A program made the translations under genes and the position numbers. From Sipunculus nudus (Eukaryota > Annelida > Sipuncula > Golfingiida > Sipunculidae), in the NCBI GenBank assembly GCA_026874595.1, contig CM049316.1, forward strand, positions 63,593,176 through 63,657,175: a stretch of DNA of 64,000 nucleotides, given 5' to 3'. Every line of letters begins with the position of its first letter. Position 1 is the first letter of the stretch. This document shows, piece after piece, positions 22,120 through 42,340 of this stretch. The notes under the pieces are model-generated. The model saw only the letters and a program-made list of their open reading frames with translations, was not told the origin of the DNA and made no database searches.

Positions 22120-24400
22120 TTAGTTCACTCTGTGAACTTATGCCATGGTGCAGCATCCACTGTCCACCGTCTGTTACCAAATATCTCAACAGCCACAGCA
22201 GCTACTTTCATGAAACTTTGCAGAATTACTGATCATGGGATGGACATGCAAAAATAAGTTTTTGGTGGCGCCACCTATGTTGACCTACTTTCTGCAGGAC
22301 GAAATGATCTTTTCCACTTCTTCCAAGATTAGTCATTAAGTATTAATATTTTGGCTTTCATATCATAGTCAACAGTCCCTTAAAGGAAGGGGAATAATTT
22401 GTGTGTAAATTCAGTCAAGTCATTTTCAAGATGGCGTCTCTAGGGAACTTCAAATTGTGTCAATCGCAAAATTTTGCAACTTGATGTGTTTCCATACATG
22501 ATGTATTGTCTGTTGCCAAATATTTTAGGAACTGCTGCAGCCTTCAGTTTCAAATTTCACAGGTATATTGATCATTTGACTGCTAAATGATTTTGACCTC
22601 CAGGTGGCGCCACCTGTCTTGACCTACTTTTTAGCCCTTAGGCTGATGGGCTATTGTCGTCACCCAAGCTGTCCGTCCGTCCGGCGTCCGTTAACTTTTC
22701 CCTTGTGAGTGGGATATCTGGAAAAGGATTCATCGTCAGAATTTTATTTCCTCGGTAAAGATGTTTATCGACAAAATCTCGGTCAAGTTCGAAGATGGGT
22801 GACCTTGACCTATTTTTCTACATTTTAGAGCTGATTATAGAAAAACACTTAGATGCTTATTACTCAGGAACCATTTGGTGGATTTTCACAAAACTTACTA
22901 TGATTATTGGGACTGATAGTCTGTACCTGCTATACAAGTTTGGTGGCGCCACCTACAATTTCTGATTTTTAATGAATTTTTATCGGATTTTTCAACTTTG
23001 GGCTTGTGAGCGGGATATCTCGAAAAGGATTCACCGTAAGAATTTTATTTTTTTCGGTGAAGATGTATATTGACAAAATCTCGGTCAAGTTCGAAGATGG
23101 GTGACCTTGACCTATTTTTCTACTTTTTAGAGCCGATTATAGAAAAAACATTTAGAAGCTTATTTCTCAGGAACCATTGGATGGATTTTCACAAAACTTA
23201 CTATGATCATAGGGACTGATAGTCTGTAACTGCTGCACAAGTTTGGGGGCGCCACATGCAATTTCTGATTTTTTTATTGAATTTTTCTTGGATTTTTCAA
23301 CTTTGGCCTTGTGAGCGGGATATCTCTAAAAGGATTCACAATAGGAATTTTATTTCTTTGGTGAAGATGTGTATCGACAAAAAACTTGTTCATGTTCGAA
23401 GATGGGTGACCTTGACCTACTTTTCAAGGTCAAAGAGCTTATAATAGAATAAAACTTAGAAGCTTATTTTTCAGGAATCATTTGGTGGATTGTTATGAAT
23501 CATGGTACATACCTCTCCATTTTAAATTTATAACTGAGACATGTACAGATATACATCCATGTGAGAACAGATATTTAGTACTTGTTACTGTTACCACCTC
23601 TAAACACTGTTCTTTTGGCTGAGGGCTTTTGTCAGCTTTTGCTGATATTCTAGTTGTGGGATGAAATGGTCTTTTCCACTTCTTCTGAGATAAGTCATAA
23701 AGTAATAACATTTTGGCCTTCATATCATAGTCAACAATTCCATAGAGGAAGGGGAATAATTTGACTATATATTCAGTCAAGTCATTTTCAAGATGGCATT
23801 TCTACGGAACTTCAAATTATGTCGATTGCAAAATTTGACAACTTGATGCGTTTCCATACATGATGTATTGTCTGTTACCAAATATCTTAGGAACTGCTAC
23901 AGCCTTCAGTTTCAAATTTCACAGGAATATTGATCATGTGACTGCTAAATAATTTTGACCTCCAGGTGGCGCCACCAGTGTTGACCTACTTTTTGCGGGA
24001 TGAATGGTCTTTTCCACTTCTTCCAAGATAATTCATAAAGTAATAATATTTTGGCCTTCATATCATAGTCAGCAGTTCCTTAGAGGAAGGGGAATAATTT
24101 GAGTATAAATTCAATCAAGTAATTTTCAAGATGGCATCTCTACAGAACTTCAAATTGTGTCTATCGCAAAATTTGACAAATTGATGTGTTTCTATACACG
24201 ATTTATTTTCTGTTACAAAAGTATCTTAGGAACTGCTGCAGCCTTCAGTTTCAAATTTTACAGGAATATTGATCATTTGACTGCTAAATGATTTTGACCT
24301 GCAGGTGGCGCCACCTGTGTTGACCTACTTTTTACAGGCTGTAAAGGTCTTTTCTGCTTTTTCCAAGATATATCTATACTTTCCAAGATAAGTATTTATT
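22120..24400 (+). repeat. 339-bp tandem array in a HINE-like element
   Basis: The element begins with a T run and TTAGTTCAC TCT GTGAACT (hairpin), then CATGGTGCAGCATCC and GTCCACCGTCTG. The core is a 339-bp unit. Its palindrome GGTGGCGCCACC starts at 22264 and 22603 (339 apart) and again at 23965 and 24304 (339 apart). Each is followed by TTGACCTACTTT, and the last three are preceded by TTTTGACCT. The array is split by the insertion at 22631-23653. It lies between the convergent 3' ends of the two genes. The 3' end of the element is not defined. Confidence 0.75.
22631..23653 (+). mobile_element. Helentron-like (HINE) insertion, 1023 bp
   Basis: It starts TTAGCCC, with a hairpin-prone AGCCC...GGGCT arm and a GTCCGTCCGTCCGGCGTCCG tract. 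It has three internal subrepeats with AAGTTCGAAGATGGGTGACC, and ends TCAGC TTTT GCTGA TATT CTAG. Removing 22631-23653 joins CTACTTT to TTGTGGGATGAAATGG, which matches the uninterrupted sister repeat CTACTTTTTGCGGGATGAAT at 23988. The spacing of the flanking 339-bp landmarks (1362 = 339 + 1023) agrees to the base. Insertion between two T residues without duplication, with a hairpin and CTAG end, is how Helentrons insert. There is no Rep/helicase frame, so it is non-autonomous. The opposite-strand copy is at 36186-36804. Confidence 0.8.
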
Positions 24401-24414
24401 TGTTATAATCCACA

Positions 24415-24835
24415 AAAACAGGGTCTCCTCTGAGACCCTTGGACTGATCTTTCCAAAACCCTTCATACCTGTTCCATCTTCTATGTAGTTGTAGGTAACA
24501 ATGATGGGTGACCTTTCTGTGCAGTACAAACCTGGGTGTCTTTTAGATAACAGCCCAAATCTCAGGAGTGGTTCAATGTATTGAGCTGAAATTGTGCATA
24601 TCCATAGATCTTAGACTCCTCCATCTAGTACTCAAGACTGGTGGTGCCTTCTGCAATCGTTTTCCCATTGCGTCTATTCATACATGTGCTTTGGGTGAAA
24701 ATTGCTTATATCTCAGGAGTGGGTAACGGTATTGGTCTGAAATTTGGCATGTGCATCCATCTTGGAAAGTTTTCTCATAAACCAGACAGGTGGTGCCACC
24801 TACCTTGTGCAATAGGATAGTATCTACTTGCAAAG
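24415..24835 (+). repeat. Another hairpin-led repeat (GGGTCTC family)
   Basis: It starts with AGGGTCTC CT CTGAGACCCT, a hairpin like those that open the other HINE-like elements. Two diverged subrepeats follow, at about 24555-24650 and about 24705-24800. Both carry ATCTCAGGAGTG, a GGT(A)TTG.(G)CTGAAATT(G)TGCAT word and GGTGGTGCC. No coding sequence. No GTCY tract follows, so membership in the same superfamily is uncertain. Confidence 0.45.
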
Positions 24836-25206
24836 GAATGAATGGTATTTTCACATTCACCATTTTTTTTTAATCACCTGCCACCATGCACAGTAATTCG
24901 CAGAGTGAATATTAGACCCCTGGGTCACTTGTTTCTTCTTTTTTTTCCATTGAAAAATTCTGATTTATACTATTTCCCTCCTACTATAAGAATCCAGTTA
25001 GAACAAGAATGGAACACTTCTCAGTTTTTCTCTGTGCAAATGTCCAGCATGTGTCACAACATGTGGAAAATTCTCCAGTTTTCATGCAGAGGGATGCGCA
25101 CCATGTTATTGTATTTTTCTGACTTTCGGAGTGATAAATATTACACATGCTTATTATGCTGATAAAAAAATGGGAAATTTCTGCTAATTTTACTCTTTTT
25201 TCACAC

Positions 25207-25212
25207 TTTATT
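25207..25212 (-). promoter_or_regulatory. Polyadenylation signal for METTL9 (minus strand)
   Basis: TTTATT on the plus strand reads AATAAA on the minus strand, 174 bp after the METTL9 stop codon. Its position fits a short 3' untranslated region. Confidence 0.5.
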
Positions 25213-25385
25213 TAAAAGAAGACTACTCCATTTGTTCAAAGCACTTACAATTTTTTGGGGTCTTTTACATTTGGCAGGCCTGAAAAACTCTTTTGAGTGG
25301 AATCACCCACAAAATTTTCTAAATTTACAGTACTTCACATTCACTTACCAGTCAAGACAACAAGGCATTTTTCTGTTTAATTATT

Positions 25386-35060
<9,675 letters not shown>

Positions 35061-35806
35061 CTAAAATAAGAAAAAAAATTTCACACTAGTTGTGTGTCAA
35101 ATACAATTGCCCCTCTAAAAAATTCGACATACAGTAATCGAGGAAAATGCAAAACAGTTTCAAGCTGTTTTGAATGCAGATTGAGCATCACTTGGCTATC
35201 CAAAGTATTTTCAAACCAATTTGGCAGAACTTTTTTTATCCAGCTCAAGAGGTGGATTCAAACCTTTTCCAATTATCTGCTCAGCTTATGTGCCGGGTGA
35301 ACCCTCAAATTACTTTCAAAATGGTTTAGACCATGTTTTATAGCAGCAACTGAATCACTGCACATGCTTGTATCAGCATGTTGTTACATTGTTCTATATG
35401 TGAAATATACACATCTCATGCATTGGTGCCAGATGCCTGTTTGAAACTGATCTGACTACTCCAATTTAAGTAAAACATTTTAAAATCGTTTGTGTGTGAA
35501 AGGGGTATATGTGTTCATACTGCACCATAAAATAAGCATAATCAGTACTGTATTTGATAAAGTATTAGATTCATTTCTCATGTCCACTGATATTGCACAT
35601 GCCCATAAATAATCTTGATGGGCTGATGCAAATACACTAGTTGCTCATTCAGTATGAACCTACCTCACTAGGTGGTTTCAATGATATTACAGATCAAAAC
35701 ACAAATGGACTGGGTGTGGTGTGAAATGAATGTGGACTTCAGGGGCTGATCCAGGATTTAGGAAAAGGGGGGGTCCAACCCAGGAGGACTATTGAAAAAC
35801 CTAAAT
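35061..35806. other. Sequence upstream of the first METTL9 exon found
   Basis: I looked here on the minus strand for the missing METTL9 start exon (phase 0 donor, hydrophobic leader) and found none. No other feature seen. Confidence 0.45.
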
Positions 35807-37594
35807 CTAGATGTGTCGGAACGACACAAATGCCCCCGAGTGGAGCAAATTATAAATATTTGTTTATTTTTTTTTTTAAGTTCAGGAGGTGTCTTATGGT
35901 CAAAAGAAGGTCAACAAGGGCAAAATGCAAACTCGATCTGTAACAGGTCATTATCAAGCAACACACCAAAAAGTCAGGCCAGTATCTGCAGGCATTGTGA
36001 AAAAAGTCCATACATGTGCATTTTTCATGAAAATTTCTGTCTTTCATGAAATTTTCTATGTTCAGGATCTGTCATATGGTCAAAAATAGGTCAACTGGGA
36101 CAAAAGTGAACTCAATCTGTAAGTGGTCATTATGTGCCCACAGACCAAACATTAGGCCAGTATCTGTAAGCACTGCATTGCGAAACTAGAATATTAACAA
36201 AAGCTGATAATCAGTTATAAATTTAAATTGGAGGGGTATGTACCATGTTTCATGACAATCCACCAAATGCTTCCTGAGAAATAAGCTCCTAAGTTTTTTT
36301 CTATACTAAGCTCTGTTACCTTGAAAAGTAGGTCAAGATCACCCATCTTTGAACTTGACCAAGAATTTGTAAATATCATGCAATAGCACTGAAGAAATGA
36401 AGTTCCTGTGTTGAATACCTTTGGAGATATCCTGCACAAAAGGCCAAAATTGAAAAATCTGATAAAAATTCATTAAAAAATCAGAAATTGCACGTACAGA
36501 CCATCATTCCAAATGTCCATAGTAAGTTTTGTGAAAATCAACAAAATGGTTCCTGAGATATAAACTTCTGAGTGTTTTTGTATAATCAGCTCTAAAACAT
36601 AGAAAAATAGGTAAAGGTCACCCATCTTCGCACTTGACCAAGATTTTGTTGATATATATCTTCACTGATGAAATAAAATTCCAACAATGAATCCTTTTAG
36701 AGATATCCTGCTCACAAGGTAAAAGTTAACAGACACGGGACGGACGCCAGACGGACGGACAGCTTGGGTGACAATAGCCCAACAGCCGATGGGCTTAGGG
36801 CTAAAAAAGGCTGAACATGTACATTTGCAATGAAAATTTCTTTTTTTTCATGAAATTTTCTATGTTTAAGGAGCCGTAAAACAACCGGGATAAAATGCGA
36901 ACTCGATCTGTAACTGGTCATTATCTGCCCACACATAAAAAATCAGGGCGGTATCTGCAGGCATTGTGGTAAAAAGTACATATGCATTTGTTATGAAAAT
37001 TTCTATTTTTCATAAACTTTCTATGTTCAGGGCACCATCAAACGGTCAAAAGTAGGTCAACTGAAACAAAACTGGAAATCAATCTGTAACTGGTCATTAT
37101 CTGCCCACACACCAATAATCAAGCCCATACCTGCAGGCAATGCGAAAAAAAAGTCAGTACATGTGCACTTGTCATGAAAATTTATATTTTTCATGAATTT
37201 TCTATGTCAGGGCACCGTCAAACGGTCAAAAGTAGGTCAACTGGGATAAAACACAAATTTGATCTGTAAATGGTCATTATCTGCCATCACACCAAAAATC
37301 AGGCCAATATCTGCAGGCATTGTGAAAAAAAGTCCTTACATGTGTATTTGTCATGAAAATTTCTATTTTTCATGATATTTTCTATGTTCAGGAGCCGTAA
37401 AACAGTCAAAAGTAGGTCAACCGGGATGAAATGTGAACTCGATCTGTAAGTGGTCATTATCTGCCCACAAATAAAAAATCAGGCCAAGATCTGCAGGCAT
37501 TGCAAAAAAAAAAAAAATTTGTACAACTGTTTGATTCCGGAATGACGGTCATGGGTAAAACTATATGCCCGACCACTTTGTGGCGGGGGCATAA
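35807..37594 (-). mobile_element. HINE-like element with about 178-bp tandem core
   Basis: Read on the minus strand it starts TTATGCCCCCGCCAC, with a hairpin closing in GTGGTCGGGCATATAG. It ends with GTGTCG TTC CGACAC AT CTAG at 35807. The core is five or six diverged units of about 175-180 bp, each with GTAGGTCAAC-type words, TGGTCATTATCTGCCC and TCTGCAGGCATTGTG (at about 36950, 37130, 37307 and 37487). The array is split by the insertion at 36186-36804. Confidence 0.7.
36186..36804 (-). mobile_element. Nested Helentron-like (HINE) insertion, 619 bp
   Basis: A shorter, reversed copy of the 22631-23653 family. On the minus strand it starts TTAGCCCTAAGCCCATCGGC and has CACCCAAGCTGTCCGTCCGT. 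It contains the same AAGATGGGTGACCTT.ACCTA subrepeats and ends TCAGCTTTTGTTAATATT CTAG. Removing it joins GCATTGCGAAA to AAAAGGCTGAACATG, which matches sister units (for example GCAATGCGAAAAAAAAGTCA), so it also went in between two T residues of the minus strand without duplication. Confidence 0.8.
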
Positions 37595-37874
37595 AAAGGT
37601 CCCCAGGTCCAGAAAAGGGGGGGGGGGGGGTTCAGACCAAAGAATTGTGTCTGAATTAAACCCTTATAAAAAGGTTGCTTCGGATATAAAGGGGTTCTGG
37701 ACTTGGAGGAAGTAAAATGGTTTTACATAGACCTTTTCTACAGTTTGCCCAGATTACTTAAATGTACCATACATCTCCTCATCACAAAGCCTTTGTTATG
37801 TGAAAAACAATGTGACTGATAAGTGTTCTGCAAGATCAATGATCAGATGGTTTTGCACCAACTGACCAATCAAA

Positions 37875-39310
37875 CTAGACGACCATAGGTCGAACGCTTG
37901 CCGGAAATCGGAAGTGAAACACAGATGGACAGAACATATTGTCGGTTTTCTATTAATGGAATGACTCTCAGGTATATTGCTGAGATTATGTGGCCCGTAG
38001 AATGACATATGAGACAAAAGAACAGGCAAGCAGAGAAAGCTGACTACAAAAGACGAACGGACAGACATACTGACTTTGTGAGACAAGATTGACACCAGAT
38101 GACTTAACCTAGTTATGGAGAAGATTCAAAGGAAGAAAATGAGTTATAATTTATGTAATTTAGATTTATAGTTTTGGAGGTATGGCGAATTAATGATATA
38201 CTTGGGAGGTTCGACTGTAGCGCCCTCTAGCGGACATATTCCGAAGACGACAAATGCATTTCGTATTATTAGTGTATGACATGAGATGTCCCAGTTTCAA
38301 AAGGATTCCGTCAAAGCTATGGCCTATAGAATGCTATATGTAAGGCGTAAGAACCAGCAAGCAGGCGACTTTGAGGGTAACGGACAAACAGATGGACACA
38401 CTGACAAAGTGATAGAAGATTGAAACCAGATGCCTTAATCAAGTTATGGAGAAGACTCAAAGGAAAAGAATAAGCTATAGTTTATGTAACTGAGGTTTTT
38501 GGTGTAGAGATATGGCCAATACAATGGTATGTGTGTGAGGGTCGTGTGCAGCGCCCACTAGTGGCCATATCCAGAAAATGAAAAATTTATTTCTAGATAT
38601 TAATGTATGACATAAGATGTAATAGTTTCAAAAGGATTCCTTCAAAACTGTGGCCTATAGAATGCTATATGTGAGACGCAAAAACCAGCAAGCAGGCGAA
38701 TTTGAGGACAACTGACAAACAGACGGACACACTGACAAAGTGACTCAAGATTGAGTCCAGATGACTACTCCAGGTTATGGAGAAGACTCAAAGGAAGAAA
38801 AAAGCTACAGTTTATGTAACTGAGGTTTATAGTTTTGGAGATATTGCCAAAGCATGATATGTTGGGAGAGGTTCAAGTTCAGCGCCCCCTAGCGGCCATA
38901 TCCGGAAAATGAAAAATTGGTTTCGAGATATTAGTGTAAGACTGAAGATTTAATGGTTTCAAAAGGATTCTTTCAAAACTGTGGCCTGTAGAATGCTATA
39001 TGTGAGACGCAAGAGCAAGCAGGCGAATTATAGGACAACTGACAAACAGACAGACACACTGACAAAGCATCACAAAATTGTGACCAGATGACTACACTGG
39101 TTTATGGAGAAAACTCAGAGGAAGAAAATAAGCTTTAGTTTATGTAATTGAGGCTTATAATTTCGGAGGTATGGCCAAAATATGATATGTTCGGGAGGTT
39201 CGCATCCAGCGCCCCCTAGCGGCCCTATTCAAAAATTGAAAAAAGATTTCGAGATACTAGTGTAGGACTTATAATATGTCAGTTTCAAAAAGATACCTGC
39301 AATAATGTGG
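37875..39310 (-). repeat. 330-bp tandem array, CTAG-ended element
   Basis: The lower end is CTAG (37875-37878) next to the hairpin CGACC ATA GGTCG, i.e. the 3' end of a minus-strand HINE-like element. The core has four units with landmarks AGCGCCC(C/T)CTAGCGG at about 38218, 38549, 38880 and 39208, a period of 328-331 bp. Each unit also has GGAGAAGACTCAAAGGAAGA, ATGCTATATGTGAGACGC and an ACAAACAGAC(G)GACACACTGA tract. The same family recurs at 52201-52760 and 55496-56215. Confidence 0.75.
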
Positions 39311-39659
39311 CCTTTGGCGCAAGATGAATGAAATCTCGAAATATCTCTATTCACGAGATATTTTACGAGATACTGCAAGACTTGTAATAAAATCTTGTTG
39401 TACTAGTTGAATGCTACCTGATGCAAAAAACTAGATCACTCTAGCTTTAAAACTGACAAAGTTAGAAAAATAAGACCCATTATTTTCGAATATCATGACT
39501 TTTCCCCTAAAATTTGTAACCATAGTTACGGCAAATTTGAGTCAGCTACACACCAGATGACAGGCCTTGGAATGACAATTAAAATAAGCTATTGTTGAAG
39601 TAGATACGACTAATAGTCACAAAGATATGAAGAAAAACCGTTTTGAGAAGTTTTGACGA

Positions 39660-39835
39660 CCTTGACCTTGACGTTTGACCTATTTTAACCAAAAACAATA
39701 GGGCACCTAGAAATTATGTTTTCATCATCCCTGTAAGTTTCAAGGTGATTGTGGCAAAATGCCAGGAGAGTGCAGACAAACAAACAAACAGACAGACAGA
39801 CAATCAGACAGACAAACAGACATACGCAACTGACC
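39660..39835. repeat. TGACCT half-sites and GACAGACAAACA microsatellite
   Basis: GACCTTGACCTTGACG (about 39659) followed by CAATAGGGC and AAGTTTCAAGGTGATTGTGG, then a (GACA/AACA)n tract at about 39774-39825 and GACCAATATGCTTGCCGAAA. The same block, in the same order, closes every copy of the 1269-bp unit below. Confidence 0.6.
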
Positions 39836-39889
39836 AATATGCTTGCCGAAATCTTTGATTCCGGCAAGCAACAAACTAGCTGCAAAAGT

Positions 39890-40570
39890 CGCCGTGTTAT
39901 CAGCATTTACGTGAAATCATGTTTTTTTCTCGCTTGACGAGATATAGTACGAGATTTGGCAAGACGAGCAGTTTTATTATGTCAAGACGGCCAAACGTTA
40001 CGAAATGGCGAAAACTAGATCCGTCTAGCTGTAAAAGTCGCCGAGTTATAAGCATTTCCGTGTACTCTCGTGTTTTCTCGTTTGACGAGATATGGTGCAG
40101 GATTTGGCCAGTCTTGCAGGTTTGTCATGTCAAGCCGTCCAAATGTTAATGAATGCCAAAAACTAGACCTGTCTAGCCGTGAAAGTCGCCGACTTATATG
40201 CATTTCTGTGAAATCTCTTTTTTCCACATTTGACCAGATGTAGTGCGAGATTTTGCCAAGTATCGCAGTTTTACTATGTCAAGTTGGCCAAATGTTACCA
40301 AATGCCAAAAACTAGACCTGAGTAGCTGTAAAAGTCGCCTAGTTATAAGCATTTCCATGATATCTCGTTTTTTTCTCGCTTGACGAGATATGGTGCGAGA
40401 TTTGGCCTGATTTCTTTTCTGGCGTGTCAAGCTGGTCATATGTTATGAAATGCCGGAAACTAGACCTGTGTAGCTGTAAAAGTCGCCGAGTTATAAGCAT
40501 TTCTGTGAAATCTCGTTTTTTCTCGTTTGACGATAAACCGAGCAAAATTTGACAAGACTTGCAATTGAAT
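39890..40570. repeat. 149-bp tandem array, about 4.5 copies
   Basis: The word GTTATAAGCATTTCCGTG and close variants recur at about 40045, 40191, 40342 and 40491. Each unit contains TCTCGTTTGACGAGATATGG, GCGAGATTTGGC, ATGTCAAGC, and AAACTAGACCTGTCTAGCTG. TCTCGT TTG ACGAGA is a small hairpin. No unit has a conserved reading frame. Diverged versions of this monomer make up much of the 1269-bp units. Confidence 0.8.
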
Positions 40571-41870
40571 GACTTAGAACCAAGGGGAAGCAGCCTCATG
40601 CAAAAGACTAGACCCTTGAAACATAAATATTAACCGAGATAGAAGCCAAAAACTGCATATTTTCAGATCGTCAAGTTTAACCCACAAATTTGGTAACCAT
40701 GGTAACGGCAGCACAAAGCTACATGTGCGGAGGAATAAGCCAATGTTCCTAGTTTAAGATACAACGATAAAAATTGTGCCATGTTTAAAATTATTTTAGA
40801 TATTGCAGAAAAATGATATGTTACAGTGTTTCAGGTACCACGCCCCCTGGTGGCTATTTCCAAAAAATAAAAAACTGATTTCGAGATATTTATAAATAAC
40901 ACAAAATATATCAAATTCAAAGCCATTGTTAAAAAAATGCAACCTGTAGGTCATATTTAATGAAATCTCGAAGACTCTCGTTTGACGAGAAATGGTGCGA
41001 GATTTGGCGAGACTTTCAGTTTTATCATGTCAAACTGCCTATAAGGTACATAATGACCAAAACCAGACGTCTGTAGCTTAAAAATTGAAAAAGTTACAAA
41101 AAATGGTCGTGTTATTTCCAATTTCCATGATTTTTGCCCAAAAAATGTTACCATGGTAACGGCACTTGCATATCTGTCGTGTCAAGCTGGTCTAGTGGAA
41201 CTAAATGCCGTAAACCAGACGTGTCTAGCTGTAAAACTGACCCAGTTATAAGCATTTCCGTGAAATCCCGTGTTTTCTCGTTTGACGAGATACGGTGCGA
41301 GATTTGGCCTGTCTTGCAGCTCTGTCGTGTCAAGCTTGTTTGGTGGAACGAAATGCCGAAAACCAGACCTGTCTAGCTGTAAAAGTCGCCGAGTTATAAG
41401 CATTTCCGCGAAGTCTCGTTTTTTCTCGTTTGACGAGATATGGCGCGAGATTTGGCGTAACTTTCAGTTCTGTCGTGTCAAGCTGGTCATGAGGAACAAA
41501 ATGCCGAAAACTAGATCTGCCTAGCTTAAAAACTGACAAAGTTACAAAAAAATGGTCGTGTTATTTCCAATTCCCATGAATTTTGCCCAAAAAATGTAAC
41601 CATGGTAACGGCAAATTTGAGTAAGCTACATATCAAAAGAAAGGCCAGGTGATGACGAAAAAAATGAGCTATTGCAGAAGTGGATAAGCCTATTTATGGC
41701 GAAGTTATAGTGCAAAAACCGTTAACCACACCTGTCGTGACCTTGACCCTTGACCTTGGAGCAATGTTGACCAAAAACAATAGAGTTCCAGGGTCTTCGG
41801 TTGTCAATCAACCCTGTAAGGGTCATGTCGATTGCTGCAAAATTGTGGCCAGGAGAGCGCAGACAAACAC
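40571..41870. repeat. Diverged copy of the 1269-bp unit with extra 149-bp monomers
   Basis: It contains, in the same order as the 1269-bp unit, GAGATAGAAGC, GGTAACCATGGTAACGGCAG, TTGCAGAAAAATGATATGTT, the CTCF-like CACGCCCCCTGGTGGCTA (40839-40856), CTCGTTTGACGAGAAATGGT and GAGATTTGGC. Two further 149-bp monomers are added at about 41170-41480. It ends with a TGACCTTGACCCTTGACCTT block at about 41740. Confidence 0.65.
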
Positions 41871-41895
41871 ACAAAAAAAACAAATAAACAAAAAA

Positions 41896-42090
41896 ACAAA
41901 CAAATGGACATACGCAACTGACCAACCAACTTGCCGAAATCGAAGATTTCCGGCAAGCAACAAACAGACAAATGGACATACGCAACTGACCAACATGCTT
42001 GCCGGAAATCTTCCGGCAAGCAAACAAACAGACAAATGGACATACGCAACTGACCAACATGCTTGCCGGAAATCTTCCGGCAAGCAATAA
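41896..42090. repeat. Three tandem hairpin units of 64-68 bp
   Basis: TGGACATACGCAACTGACCA starts at 41905, 41973 and 42037. Each unit ends in a hairpin, in its best form GCTTGCCGGAA ATC TTCCGGCAAGC. Single or paired copies of the same unit follow the (GACA)n tract elsewhere (about 48340-48466, 49681-49730, 50945-51000, 56215-56267, 57485-57538, 58740-58876). Confidence 0.8.
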
Positions 42091-42095
42091 ACAAA

Positions 42096-42292
42096 CTAGA
42101 CGACCTGAGGTCGAACGCTTGCCGGAAGTGACCGGAAATAAGACAGCGAAATAGATGGACAGTTACTAGGCAGACAGACAGGGAACATTTGGATCTGATC
42201 AAATGAAAAACCTCTATCATGGGGAAAACAGTAGCACATATGAATAAGGTCTTGCTGATTTTCAAAAGTCAAAGAGGAGTAGACAGAGAGAC

Positions 42293-42324
<32 letters not shown>

Positions 42325-42340
42325 GGATAGAGAGACATTA
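42096..42340 (-). mobile_element. CTAG-ended fragment with (GACA)n tract
   Basis: CTAG (42096-42099) and the hairpin CGACC TGA GGTCG mark the 3' end of a minus-strand element of the 330-bp family. A GACAGAGAGACAGAGAGACA tract leading into (GACA)n runs from about 42283 to 42336. The rest of the element appears lost or replaced. Confidence 0.55.

Noticed and set aside
41896-42090. CRISPR-like spaced hairpin repeats
   Set aside because: The window is eukaryotic, the spacing words are themselves repeated, and the units belong to a dispersed element; there is no spacer diversity.
41722-42265. Long minus-strand frames rich in VCLFVCLSVC
   Set aside because: They are translations of the (GACA/AACA)n microsatellite and adjoining hairpins, not proteins.
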